Assembly: GCA_039184335.1 (NCBI GenBank)
Contig: JBCDBD010000014.1
Location: 5,339-69,338, forward strand
Length of the DNA: 64,000 nt
DNA from: JBCDBD01 sp039184335
GTDB lineage: Bacteria > Bacteroidota > Bacteroidia > Flavobacteriales > Flavobacteriaceae
Direction of reading: 5' to 3'
Positions 46,011-54,597 of this stretch are shown piece after piece. The notes beneath the pieces were generated by a model. The model ran no database searches. It saw only the letters and a program-made list of their open reading frames with translations, and was not told the DNA's origin. The number at the start of each line of letters is the position of its first letter. The stretch's first letter is position 1. The position numbers and the translations under genes are program-made.

Positions 46011-47879
46011 ATGAAAAAACTGCTTTTATCTTCGATTATAGTCATCATAGGCATCACATTTATCGGAAGGTTATCTTATTTGCAGCTTTTAAGCTTCTCA
46101 CCAGACCAAATACTTGAAGACCCTGCCATCAAAACCATCTATGACTATCCTGAACGGGGGTACATCTATGACCGCCACGGGAAATTGTTGGTGGGCAACC
46201 AACCTGCTTACGATGTAATGGTCATACCAAGAGAGACCAAATCGTTGGATACCCTTGAATTCTGTACCCTGTTGGGAATCGATAAAAATACCTTTGTAGA
46301 ACGAATGGAAAAGGCCAAAAGATATTCCCCTAGGCTTCCATCCGTTTTAGTGCCCCAACTATCTAAAGAAGATTACGCAAGACTGCAGGAAAAAATGAGG
46401 CGCTATATCGGCTTTTACATTCAAAAAAGATCTCTTCGTGATTATATGACCCCAAGTGCTGCCAATGTACTGGGCTACATCAGTGAAGTAAATGAGACCG
46501 ACTTAAAAACAAATCCGTATTATGTCGCTGGTGAGCTTAAAGGTAGAACGGGGGTCGAAAAACAATATGAAGAACTCTTACGGGGCAGAAAAGGGGTAAA
46601 ATACATTCAAAAAAATCGATTTAACAGGGATATCGGTCCTTATAAGGGTGGAAAACTGGATACTTTACCTGAACTTGGAAAAGAAATCCATATTACGATT
46701 GACAAAGCACTACAAGAATATGGTGAAACCCTGATGCATGGCAAAAGAGGGGGTATTGTCGCCATTGAACCCAGTTCAGGAGAAATTTTGGCCATGATAT
46801 CTGGCCCTACTTATGATCCTGCCCTGCTCGTTGGAAGACAACGATCTAGAAATTATAACAAGCTTCATTATGATACCATTTCAAAACCTACTTGGGATCG
46901 CTCCATTTTGGCAGAACCTTCACCAGGATCGCCTTTCAAGACATTGAATGCCTTGGTTGCTCTTCAGGAAGGCGTTATTGAACCCAATACCAAGTTTAAA
47001 TGCTACAATGGTTTCTATGTTGGCAACACCAAACGCGGTTGCCACTGTGGTGGTGGAACACGGGATATGAATTCGGGTATTCTTCGCTCTTGCAATGCCT
47101 ATTTTGCAGGGACCTTTAGAAAGATATATGCCAAGTATGCCACAACCGATGAGGGGATGGATGTGTGGGAAAAACACATGAAAAGTTTTGGTCTCGGCAA
47201 CTACTTAGGTACAGATGTACCTACCGGAAGACCAGGGAGAATACCAAGTAAAGCTTTTTATGACAAATGGTATGGTGACAATGCTTGGGCGTCTTCTACC
47301 ATCATTTCAAATTCAATCGGCCAAGGTGAAGTTGCTGCCACCCCATTGCAATTGGCCAATATGACCGCTGCCATAGCCAATAAAGGATATTTTTTTACCC
47401 CACATATCATCAAGAAAATAGGCGGCATCAGCACCATAGATACAAAATATACCGAACCCCGGCACACGACCATCGACAAAGAACACTTCGACCCTGTAAT
47501 CGAGGGTATGGCAAATGTCTATAAGTATGGTACTGCGAGATGGGTTCAAATTCCAGACATTGAAATTGCCGGCAAAACCGGAACCGTTGAGAATTTTACT
47601 AGAATAGACGGTGAGCGGGTCCAGCTGACCGACCACTCTGTTTTTGTGGCCTTTGCACCCATCAAAAAGCCTGAAATCGTCATAGCCGTTTACATCGAAA
47701 ACGGATATTATGGTGCCCGATATGCGGGTCATATCGCTTCACTCATGATTGAAAAGTACATCAAGGGTGAAATTACCCGTAAAGATTTAGAAAAACGTAT
47801 GTTGGAAAAAACCCTGGAACATGAATATGCAAAACCGTACAGTGGGGAACCTTTCAAGATAAATGAGTATGTATGGTAA
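46011..47879 (+). CDS. mrdA: Penicillin-binding protein 2 (elongasome transpeptidase)
   Basis: This 622-residue class B PBP has a single N-terminal membrane anchor, a pedestal domain with YPERGYIYDRHGKLLVGN, and a transpeptidase domain. The catalytic SxxK is in PSPGSPFKTLNAL near residue 306, SxN is RSCNAYFAGTF, and the KTG motif is IAGKTGTVENF. A Cys-rich loop RGCHCGGGTRDM precedes the SxN motif. It crosslinks peptidoglycan during elongation. It overlaps rodA by 17 bases. Confidence 0.96.
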   Translation: MKKLLLSSIIVIIGITFIGRLSYLQLLSFSPDQILEDPAIKTIYDYPERGYIYDRHGKLLVGNQPAYDVMVIPRETKSLDTLEFCTLLGIDKNTFVERMEKAKRYSPRLPSVLVPQLSKEDYARLQEKMRRYIGFYIQKRSLRDYMTPSAANVLGYISEVNETDLKTNPYYVAGELKGRTGVEKQYEELLRGRKGVKYIQKNRFNRDIGPYKGGKLDTLPELGKEIHITIDKALQEYGETLMHGKRGGIVAIEPSSGEILAMISGPTYDPALLVGRQRSRNYNKLHYDTISKPTWDRSILAEPSPGSPFKTLNALVALQEGVIEPNTKFKCYNGFYVGNTKRGCHCGGGTRDMNSGILRSCNAYFAGTFRKIYAKYATTDEGMDVWEKHMKSFGLGNYLGTDVPTGRPGRIPSKAFYDKWYGDNAWASSTIISNSIGQGEVAATPLQLANMTAAIANKGYFFTPHIIKKIGGISTIDTKYTEPRHTTIDKEHFDPVIEGMANVYKYGTARWVQIPDIEIAGKTGTVENFTRIDGERVQLTDHSVFVAFAPIKKPEIVIAVYIENGYYGARYAGHIASLMIEKYIKGEITRKDLEKRMLEKTLEHEYAKPYSGEPFKINEYVW

Positions 47880-49152
47880 AAGTGTACTGAGAAGAATTGA
47901 TTGGCTTACCGTTTTTTTTTACGCGCTACTGATTTTCGTAGGCTGGGTGAACATCTATTCCACAACACTTACTGAAGAGAGCACGACCATTTTTGATCTT
48001 ACCACACGCTATGGCAAACAGCTCTTTTTTGTTGGTATCAGCATGGGGGTCATCATTGTTGTACTCTTTATTGAAACAACTTTTTTTGAACGATTTGCCA
48101 GTATCTTTTACTTGATTTCATTGGTGCTGTTGGCCGGTTTGTTTCTTTTCGGAAAGACCATTGCCGGTGCCACCTCATGGTACGACCTTGGTTTTTTCAA
48201 CTTTCAGCCTTCAGAATTGGCCAAGACCACTACTGCATTGGCACTTGCCAAGTACCTCAGCGACATTCAAACTGACATCAAGAACAGAAAGCACCTGTTC
48301 TATGCGATAGTAATCATCTCCATCCCTGTTGTACTGATTTTACCACAACCTGACCCTGGTAGTGCCCTGGTTTATTTTTCACTTTTTTTTGTATTGTTCA
48401 GGGAAGGGCTACCGTTCTATTATTTGGGTATTCCCGTGATTTTATTGCTTCTCTTCGCAACCACTTTGATGTTCGGAACGGTTTGGGTTGCCATCAGCCT
48501 CGTCATTTTGGCCATTCTGTTTTTTGCCTTGAAAAAACCTAATTTTAAGATTCCCATTGTCCCTGTCATCTTTTTCATCGTACTGGCCATGTTATTTTCA
48601 CTGTCTGTAAACTTTGTTTTCAACAATGTCTTTGAACAACGGCATCGTGATAGATTTGCCCTGTGGTTGTCACTGGAAAAAGATGAGACCAAACTCGAAC
48701 AGATTCGAAAAACAATCGGTTACAATACCTATCAATCTGAAAAGGCGATAGAATCAGGTGGTTTCTCTGGTAAGGGGTTTTTGGAGGGTACCCGAACCAA
48801 AGGGGATTTTGTACCTGAACAGGATACTGATTATATATTTACTTCGGTAGGTGAGGAATGGGGGTTTGTGGGCACTACTTCAGTAATTTTACTGTTCACA
48901 GTTTTCTTTCTTAGGTTGGTTGTGTTAGCAGAAAGACAAAAAAACTCCTTTAGCAGAATGTATGGCTATGGGGTAATATCCATATTATTGGTACATTATT
49001 TTGTGAACATTGGTATGGTGATAGGGCTATTGCCCACAATTGGAATACCACTTCCTTTTATTAGCTATGGTGGTTCTGGGCTACTATTTTTCACCTTATT
49101 GCTTTTTATTTTTTTAAAGTTAGACTCCAACCGATTGAAAGAAGGTATTTAA
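47863..49152 (+). CDS. rodA: Rod-shape-determining SEDS glycosyltransferase RodA
   Basis: The protein has 429 residues and about ten transmembrane helices. SEDS signatures include QPSELAKTTTALALAKYL, PQPDPGSALVYFSLFFVL, FVPEQDTDYIFTSVGEEWGF and IGIPLPFISYGGSGLLF near the C-terminus. It polymerises glycan strands together with PBP2. The loop between the PEQDTDYIF part and the earlier helices is longer than in E. coli. It overlaps the opposing endonuclease gene by four bases at the stop codons. Confidence 0.96.
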   Translation: MSMYGKSVLRRIDWLTVFFYALLIFVGWVNIYSTTLTEESTTIFDLTTRYGKQLFFVGISMGVIIVVLFIETTFFERFASIFYLISLVLLAGLFLFGKTIAGATSWYDLGFFNFQPSELAKTTTALALAKYLSDIQTDIKNRKHLFYAIVIISIPVVLILPQPDPGSALVYFSLFFVLFREGLPFYYLGIPVILLLLFATTLMFGTVWVAISLVILAILFFALKKPNFKIPIVPVIFFIVLAMLFSLSVNFVFNNVFEQRHRDRFALWLSLEKDETKLEQIRKTIGYNTYQSEKAIESGGFSGKGFLEGTRTKGDFVPEQDTDYIFTSVGEEWGFVGTTSVILLFTVFFLRLVVLAERQKNSFSRMYGYGVISILLVHYFVNIGMVIGLLPTIGIPLPFISYGGSGLLFFTLLLFIFLKLDSNRLKEGI

Positions 49153-49940
49153 AACTTCCAATTGTAACGATACACCTTACTTTCGTTGGCACGTTGCCAT
49201 ACTATAGCTTGATTTTTGAAAAAGTCAATCTGGGTCAATTGTTCAAGGCTATCTATCGTGACCAAAAAATTGGATAATGAAGCCTTTGTCTCTTCGTGGG
49301 GAATCAAGAAAGCCAGTGCCTTACCATCATGTTTTCGATAGATTACCTTGTAAAAATAATTGGGAACATCCACGCCTTCTTCACCTATCTGTATCAGCCC
49401 TTCTTGAAGCACCCCGCCAGTAATGACATAAAGATCGCCGTGTGTTTTGCACCATTGACGTACTTTGCGTTCCAATCGATTCCAGATACCCGCATTGAAA
49501 TCGTTTCGTTGTGGTGTAATATTACTCGTATAAAAAGTTTCATTATAGGCCGCTATTGAAAAGCGACGGTCACCTGCCGGACATAGATGGCCTCTATCAA
49601 ATCCGGATCTTTTATAATTTCTCCAGTCAGCCGATTTGCTGGCAACCTTTGGGTCTACAACAAAATAGGGCCTTTTTCGGTCATCAAGGGTCAAATGCTC
49701 TTTTTTCAATTCATAGGCCACCCATTCTGCTTGTTCAAACGGTTCACGATAAGACAATGTAAAATACTTGTGTTCAACAATGGCACCAGTTGTAGCACTT
49801 GGCAAAAAATCTTTCTTGGTTTTTGTTGTAGAAAAACCTTCATCCTTAAAATATGGATTGGGGGTATAAAAATTTTCAAACACCCAAAACCCCACGACCA
49901 CTAAAACCAATAAAATGGTATAAATGGTTCTGTTCTTCAC
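49149..49940 (-). CDS. Membrane-anchored DNA/RNA non-specific endonuclease, start rebuilt by IS insertion
   Basis: From GTG at 49940 the protein has 263 residues, with an N-terminal transmembrane anchor (TIYTILLVLVVVGFWVF). The NUC1-type catalytic block DRGHLCPAGD holds His 118, and NDFNAGIWNRLE supplies the Mg-binding Asn. It cuts DNA and RNA without sequence preference and is probably periplasm-facing. The IS982-type element at 49939 split the native ATG after AT, and the GT end of the element plus the remaining G now give GTG. Upstream control is lost. The longer in-frame extension to 50018 begins with TTG inside the IS and is not believed. It is convergent with rodA. Confidence 0.85.
   Translation of the reverse strand: MKNRTIYTILLVLVVVGFWVFENFYTPNPYFKDEGFSTTKTKKDFLPSATTGAIVEHKYFTLSYREPFEQAEWVAYELKKEHLTLDDRKRPYFVVDPKVASKSADWRNYKRSGFDRGHLCPAGDRRFSIAAYNETFYTSNITPQRNDFNAGIWNRLERKVRQWCKTHGDLYVITGGVLQEGLIQIGEEGVDVPNYFYKVIYRKHDGKALAFLIPHEETKASLSNFLVTIDSLEQLTQIDFFKNQAIVWQRANESKVYRYNWKF
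49931..49938. repeat. Target-site duplication, left copy
   Basis: TGTTCTTC directly precedes the left inverted repeat and is identical to 50895-50902, so the insertion made an 8-bp duplication. Confidence 0.93.
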
Positions 49941-50894
49941 CCGTAGTGCATTTTGATTAAAAGAGTAAAAGTTGTGCAAACTGATCAGAGTCAGTAAATT
50001 GTAATAACGACAAAACAATTATGATGCACAACTTTGAAGAAATTTACGAAAGAATACTGGAAATATTGAAAGATATCTCATCTGAACAATTGCAGCCTTA
50101 TCAAAGGCGAAGGCCAAAGATGAGCGATTTGGAACTTGTTGCGCTCTCACTGTCGAGTGAATATCTTGGTGTTGACAGTGAGCATGACCTGTTCAGGAAA
50201 CTACCTGCCGGATATGTGGAAAAGATAGAGCGTTCGGTCTTCAATAGGCGTAGGAGAAGGCTTTTTGGGCACATCGAGTCCATAGGGCGACGACTTGCCG
50301 AGCTCATGAACCGTTCTGAAAGTGTTTTCATCGTGGACAGTATGCCCTTGGAGGTGTGCAAGTTGTCCAGGAGTGGGCGTTCCACTATTTGCAGGGAGGA
50401 TGCATTTTCTTCTCCCAACAAGGGATATTGTGCCTCTCAGGACAACATGCGGTCTGTTCAAAGGCGGGTGTTTTCCACAGCCTTGACATCAGCCCTGCCT
50501 CGGTTCACGATGTCAACTATCTGAAGGACATCAGGTCCCAAATGATGGATTGTACCTTGATCGGTGACAGGGGCTATCTCTCCGCAGAGTGGCAAATCGA
50601 CCTGTTCAATTCGTGCAACATCAGACTGGACACCCCTATGCGGCGCAACCAAATTGATTATAGGGAACAACCATACGTCCTGAAAAAATCAAGAAAAAGG
50701 ATAGAGACACTGTTCTCACAACTGTGCAACCAGTTTATGATACGAAGGAACTATGCCAAAATATTCAATGGGTTCAAAACCAGAATCCTTACCAAAGTGA
50801 CAGCTTTGACAATCGTGCAATACATAAACCGATTTGTCTTTCAAAGAAACATCAACAACACCAAAATCAGTATTGTTTAAAATGCACCACGGGT
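49939..50894 (+). mobile_element. IS982-family insertion sequence with inactivated transposase
   Basis: The element is 956 bp. Its ends are imperfect inverted repeats: ACCCGTAGTGCATTTT at 49939-49954 and the reverse complement of ACCCGTGGTGCATTTT at 50879-50894 (15 of 16 match). It is flanked by an 8-bp direct repeat TGTTCTTC, which proves a transposition event. The ends beginning ACCC and the transposase sequence fit IS982. The single transposase frame is broken, so the copy is probably immobile unless helped in trans. The identical target duplication suggests a fairly recent insertion. Confidence 0.93.
50021..50880 (+). pseudogene. IS982-family transposase, frameshifted by a small deletion
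   Basis: The first part in frame from 50021 reads MHNFEEIYERILEILKDI, then the DDE Asp in VFIVDSMPLEVCKLSRSGRS, and ends after CASQDNM. The second part, in another frame, resumes at HAVCSKAGVFHSLDISPASV with the second Asp in LIGDRGYLSAEW and the Glu in KRIETLFSQLCNQFMIRRNY, ending at 50880. The switch is at CATG 50446-50449. Family alignment from memory expects about eight residues here (a YYGYKL-like stretch), so about 25 bases are missing. All three catalytic residues remain but on separate frames. Confidence 0.9.
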
Positions 50895-50902
50895 TGTTCT
50901 TC
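50895..50902. repeat. Target-site duplication, right copy
   Basis: TGTTCTTC directly follows the right inverted repeat and matches 49931-49938. The next bases, ATG on the plus strand, read CAT GAAGAACA on the minus strand and preserve the AT of the native endonuclease start. Confidence 0.93.
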
Positions 50903-51126
50903 ATGAAAATCTATGGATTTTTCTTTATGGTGGGAAACGTACCTTACAAAATGGATTGGTTGAGTACATTGTAAGAACCAATGATAGAAGTCAAATCAAG
51001 GTCTATTTTATAGATTCTTTTTATTCCATAGCCCCCTAGCATACGTATGTCTCATGTCTAAGACCTGTTGCCAATAGTGACAGACCAATAACAGCGAATG
51101 TATAGTAAAGGTTAGTCATCCCGTAC
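50903..51126 (-). other. Orphaned upstream region of the endonuclease gene
   Basis: This 224-bp region between the IS and prc presumably contained the endonuclease leader and promoter on the minus strand, now separated from the gene by the IS. No exact TAnnTTTG box was seen. It contains one possible 27-codon frame (51036-51119) listed separately and a weak AT hairpin near 50907. Confidence 0.5.
51036..51119 (-). CDS. Possible small membrane peptide downstream of prc
   Basis: An ATG at 51119, seven bases past the prc stop, opens 27 codons whose middle is hydrophobic (FAVIGLSLLATG) and whose end is polar (RHETYVC), then TAG. Its position suggests co-transcription with prc. Frames this short arise by chance, and no family is recognised. 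Confidence 0.25.
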   Translation of the reverse strand: MTNLYYTFAVIGLSLLATGLRHETYVC

Positions 51127-53343
51127 TTAACCTTTCACACTGGCAAGTTTTGTTTCGCCACTTTTGAAATTGTTCAATTTTAGGTCTTGAAGCACGTTTA
51201 CAGCCTCTTCTACATAGATGTCTCTGGCCAAATCTTTATGCCAGCGGTTTCGTTTCTCTCGAAGTACGGAGTCTTTCGTAAATAAATCGGTTTCATATTT
51301 CAAAGACTCAAATGTAAGCTTGGAATCGTACTCACTTAAACTCTTAAAGTAATTCGATCTGCTCTTGGCCTTCTCTTCATCAACTTTGTAGTCTTCGTAG
51401 TTTAAAGATACCTTCGTCTCATTCTGCTGTTCTTTGAGCCATTGCGCATTTTCTTCGATCAGCTTGATTTGTAGATTGTTCTCCATGCGTTTTTTACTAT
51501 TTGCAATGGTAGCCTCAAAATCAATATAACCGTTCCAAACTTCATAATCAGCAGGGGTAATCTTGTCCCAACCTAGAGGGTTCTGTTGATCACGTTCTCC
51601 CAAATCGATATAACTATACCTATCTGGCACGACAATATCACTTTTCACGCCTTCTAACTGGGTAGACCCTCCATTGATCCGATAGAATTTCTGGGTCGTC
51701 AATTTAATAGCTCCCAGATTACCATGTTCGTTGCTACGAACAATATTGTCTAAGGGAATTACATTTTGTACGGTTCCTTTACCAAAAGTCTGTTTACTGC
51801 CAATAACAATGGCCCTTTTGTAGTCTTGCATTGCAGCTGCCAAAATTTCAGATGCAGAGGCAGACAGTTCGTTCACCAGAATTACCAAAGGTCCCTCCCA
51901 TTGAATACGCTCATCTTTATCTTCATGTACTTCCTTACGTTTTCCTGAAGACCTGACCTGTACGATTGGGCCGTCTTTTATAAACAACCCTGCCATTTCC
52001 ACGACCGTTTTCAAGGAGCCGCCACCGTTATCGCGCAAGTCTAAAATCAGTCCTTCAATGCTTTCTTCCTTCAAACGCTCAACCTCTTTTGCAACATCTG
52101 TGGCCGCATTGCGTTCTGAATAATCCTCAAAATCCACATAAAACTTGGGGAGGTTGATAATTCCGTATTTATGTTCCCCTTTTTTTACCGTAGCGGATTT
52201 TGCGTACGATTCTTCCAACATCACCACATCGCGTGTTATCGAGACCTCTTCAATGGTTCCATCAACCCGACGTACCGTTAGGTCTACAACGGTACCCTTG
52301 GGACCTTTGATTAACTTGATGGCATCATCAAGTCGCATTCCGACAATATCAATCGGTTCTTCGCCATCTTGCCCTACCTTCAATATTTCATCGCCGACTT
52401 CAAGACTTTGGTCTCGCCAAATAGGTCCTCCAGATATAATCTCCACTATTCTTGCGCCTTCAGGTTTTTTCTGTAATCTGGCGCCAATACCTTCAAACTT
52501 ACCAGACATACTGATATCAAATTTATCTTTATCATCAGGGGCAAAATAAAACGTATGGGGATCGAATTCATCGACAATGGTGTTGATGTACTGTACAAAC
52601 CAATCTTTACGCTCTAAATCGTGCACAAAGTCAAAAAACTCATCCAATGTCTTTTTGGTGGTCTCACGTGATGCAACCTCTACTTCAGCAATAGTGACAT
52701 CGCCTATTTTTTGATGGTTTGTAAGGTTGATGGGCTGAGGTCTCACACCTGCACTTGCCATATCGGCAGGCTTACCGTCAGGGCTGTTTTTTGTATATCC
52801 GGCAGTTTCTTGGACAATGTCGGTTATCTTATTGTCATACACCCCAAGTGTGTTGTATTTCAACTGCTTTCTCCAGCGTTCTTTCAATTGCTTTTTGTTG
52901 GCCGCAAAAGGCTCTTCACGATAGTCAATGTTGATACTTTCATTCACTGTATAGTCAAAGGGGCTGTCCAAGATTTCCTTGTATATCTCTTCAGCTTCTG
53001 CCATACGTTTGATCAAACGATGGTATACCAAGTTAAAAAATGTGATTTCGGTATTCTTGATCTGATCGTCAATTTGAAACCTATATTTTTCAAATTCCTT
53101 GACATCACTCTCCAAAAAGTACCTTTTGGTGGGATCGATCACGTCAATGAAATCGTCAAAAATATTGGAAGAAAAACTATCGTTGATATCTTTCGGCTCA
53201 TAGTGCCCCTTTTCGAGCACATAGGTAATCAAGTCCAACAAAAGTTTATCCTTATCATTGGTCTCGAACGACTTGTTCGTAAAACTGCACGAGGCTACCG
53301 CAACAAGAATTACCAATAAGGCCAAGGTGAAATTCTTTTTCAT
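51127..53343 (-). CDS. prc: Carboxy-terminal processing protease Prc (Tsp)
   Basis: From ATG 53343 the protein has 738 residues with a lipoprotein signal (VAVASC, Cys 19). The N-terminal helical domain is followed by a PDZ domain (VGDEILKVGQDGEEPIDIVG) and the S41 protease domain, with catalytic Ser in ELSASASEILAAAMQDY and Lys in KQTFGKGTVQNV. A C-terminal DUF3340-like helical region ends the protein. It degrades proteins in the envelope with certain C-terminal tails. The longer frame from 53409 lacks a signal sequence at its N-terminus, so 53343 is preferred. Confidence 0.95.
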   Translation of the reverse strand: MKKNFTLALLVILVAVASCSFTNKSFETNDKDKLLLDLITYVLEKGHYEPKDINDSFSSNIFDDFIDVIDPTKRYFLESDVKEFEKYRFQIDDQIKNTEITFFNLVYHRLIKRMAEAEEIYKEILDSPFDYTVNESINIDYREEPFAANKKQLKERWRKQLKYNTLGVYDNKITDIVQETAGYTKNSPDGKPADMASAGVRPQPINLTNHQKIGDVTIAEVEVASRETTKKTLDEFFDFVHDLERKDWFVQYINTIVDEFDPHTFYFAPDDKDKFDISMSGKFEGIGARLQKKPEGARIVEIISGGPIWRDQSLEVGDEILKVGQDGEEPIDIVGMRLDDAIKLIKGPKGTVVDLTVRRVDGTIEEVSITRDVVMLEESYAKSATVKKGEHKYGIINLPKFYVDFEDYSERNAATDVAKEVERLKEESIEGLILDLRDNGGGSLKTVVEMAGLFIKDGPIVQVRSSGKRKEVHEDKDERIQWEGPLVILVNELSASASEILAAAMQDYKRAIVIGSKQTFGKGTVQNVIPLDNIVRSNEHGNLGAIKLTTQKFYRINGGSTQLEGVKSDIVVPDRYSYIDLGERDQQNPLGWDKITPADYEVWNGYIDFEATIANSKKRMENNLQIKLIEENAQWLKEQQNETKVSLNYEDYKVDEEKAKSRSNYFKSLSEYDSKLTFESLKYETDLFTKDSVLREKRNRWHKDLARDIYVEEAVNVLQDLKLNNFKSGETKLASVKG

Positions 53344-53465
53344 AAAAAATAATTTTTTGGGAGCGCTGTTGGGTTGCTTTTCAGCAAACTTCATTGCATC
53401 ACGCTTCATTTAAATCATTATGGATTCCCTAAGATACTGAAAAAACCATGCCAGCATCTGGTTTC

Positions 53466-53488
53466 GCGTTTAATTTTTTGTTAAACGC
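53466..53488. promoter_or_regulatory. Palindrome in the prc-surE divergent region
   Basis: GCGTTTAA (53466-53473), seven bases TTTTTTG, TTAAACGC (53481-53488) form a perfect 8-bp-arm inverted repeat. It lies 55 bases before surE and 123 bases before the prc start. It could be an operator or a hairpin. Confidence 0.35.
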
Positions 53489-53542
53489 CAGAAACACCAT
53501 ATCCTTATGAAAAACGTATTTTTACCACATTAATTATGTGCT

Positions 53543-54322
53543 ATGGACAAACCCCTTATTCTGCTCACCAATGATGATGGTATTACAGCTCCAGGTCTCA
53601 GAGCATTGATTCAATATATGAAGGAAATTGGTGAGGTCATCGTGGTCGCCCCAGACAGTCCACAATCTGGAATGGGCCATGCCATTACCATCGACAACAC
53701 GCTTTACTCAAAAAAAGTGGTCATCGACACCGAAAAGGGAGCACCAAGTGAATATAGCTGTAGTGGCACCCCAGCTGATTGTGTAAAACTGGCGTTACAG
53801 GAAATTTTAGCCAAAAGACCCGATATCTGTGTAAGCGGCATCAACCATGGTTCGAATTCGTCTATAAATGTCATCTATTCAGGTACCATGAGTGCCGCGA
53901 TTGAAGCTGGAATCGAGGGCATACCCGCCATCGGATTTTCATTGTGTGACTATTCATGGGAAGCAGATTTTAAACCTGCCGGTAGATTGATCAAAAAAAT
54001 AGTCCGCGAAGCATTGCAACATGGCATTCCCAAAGGGATCGTGTTAAACGTCAACATTCCAAAGACCAAGGGTGAACAGCCCAAGGGCATAAAGGTATGC
54101 CGCCAGGCCCGAGCGAATTGGAAAGAACAATTTGATAGACGAACCAGTCCGACCGGAAAAGAATACTATTGGCTGAGTGGGGAGTTTGAGCTAATGGACA
54201 AAGGGGAAGATACTGACGAACATGCATTGTCAAACGGTTTTGTTTCCATAGTGCCCACCCAATTTGACCTAACGGCCCACCATGCCATTCAGCATATCAA
54301 CAACTGGAATCTACATGGATAG
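53543..54322 (+). CDS. surE: 5'-nucleotidase SurE
   Basis: This 259-residue protein has the metal-binding DD pair in ILLTNDDGITAPG (residues 4-16), the VVAPDSPQSGMGHAIT block, CSGTPADCVKLAL and SGINHGSNSSINVIYSGTM. It removes phosphate from nucleoside monophosphates, with a role in stationary phase. Its end overlaps the next gene by eight bases, and it starts a run with the hypothetical gene and lpxB. Confidence 0.96.
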   Translation: MDKPLILLTNDDGITAPGLRALIQYMKEIGEVIVVAPDSPQSGMGHAITIDNTLYSKKVVIDTEKGAPSEYSCSGTPADCVKLALQEILAKRPDICVSGINHGSNSSINVIYSGTMSAAIEAGIEGIPAIGFSLCDYSWEADFKPAGRLIKKIVREALQHGIPKGIVLNVNIPKTKGEQPKGIKVCRQARANWKEQFDRRTSPTGKEYYWLSGEFELMDKGEDTDEHALSNGFVSIVPTQFDLTAHHAIQHINNWNLHG

Positions 54323-54596
54323 GAAAGAAATTTTTATAGGGTTCGTCGTCGGCATCATCGCCAATAGTTTTGGTACCATGCTCTATATTGTATTGTTTTC
54401 TGATCTAGGCATCGTCGAAACCTACCATGCCGCAGTTGCCCAAGACCACATCGGGAGCTTGCTAGCCTTGGGTGCCATCTTAAATTTGGTGGCCTTTTTT
54501 GGTTTTCTCCGTTTAAAACGTGATTATCGGGCACGAGGGGTTATGATGGCAACCTTGCTGACCGCGATGGTCATTTTGTACTACAAAATATTCTAG
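54315..54596 (+). CDS. Small membrane protein of unknown function
   Basis: From ATG 54315 the protein has 93 residues and three hydrophobic helices (about residues 5-25, 40-60, 70-90), with FLRLKRDYRARGVM in a loop. No family is recognised. It lies between surE (8-base overlap) and lpxB (one base gap), so it is in the same operon. A possible link to lipid A synthesis rests on position alone. Confidence 0.7.
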   Translation: MDRKEIFIGFVVGIIANSFGTMLYIVLFSDLGIVETYHAAVAQDHIGSLLALGAILNLVAFFGFLRLKRDYRARGVMMATLLTAMVILYYKIF

Positions 54597-54597
54597 T

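Noticed and set aside
49941..50018. 26-residue extension of the endonuclease
   Set aside because: It starts with TTG inside IS DNA and was created by the insertion; GTG 49940 matches the restored native N-terminus.
50905..50925. AAAATC-TATG-GATTTT hairpin beside the IS
   Set aside because: Six A/T-rich pairs only; too weak to call a terminator.
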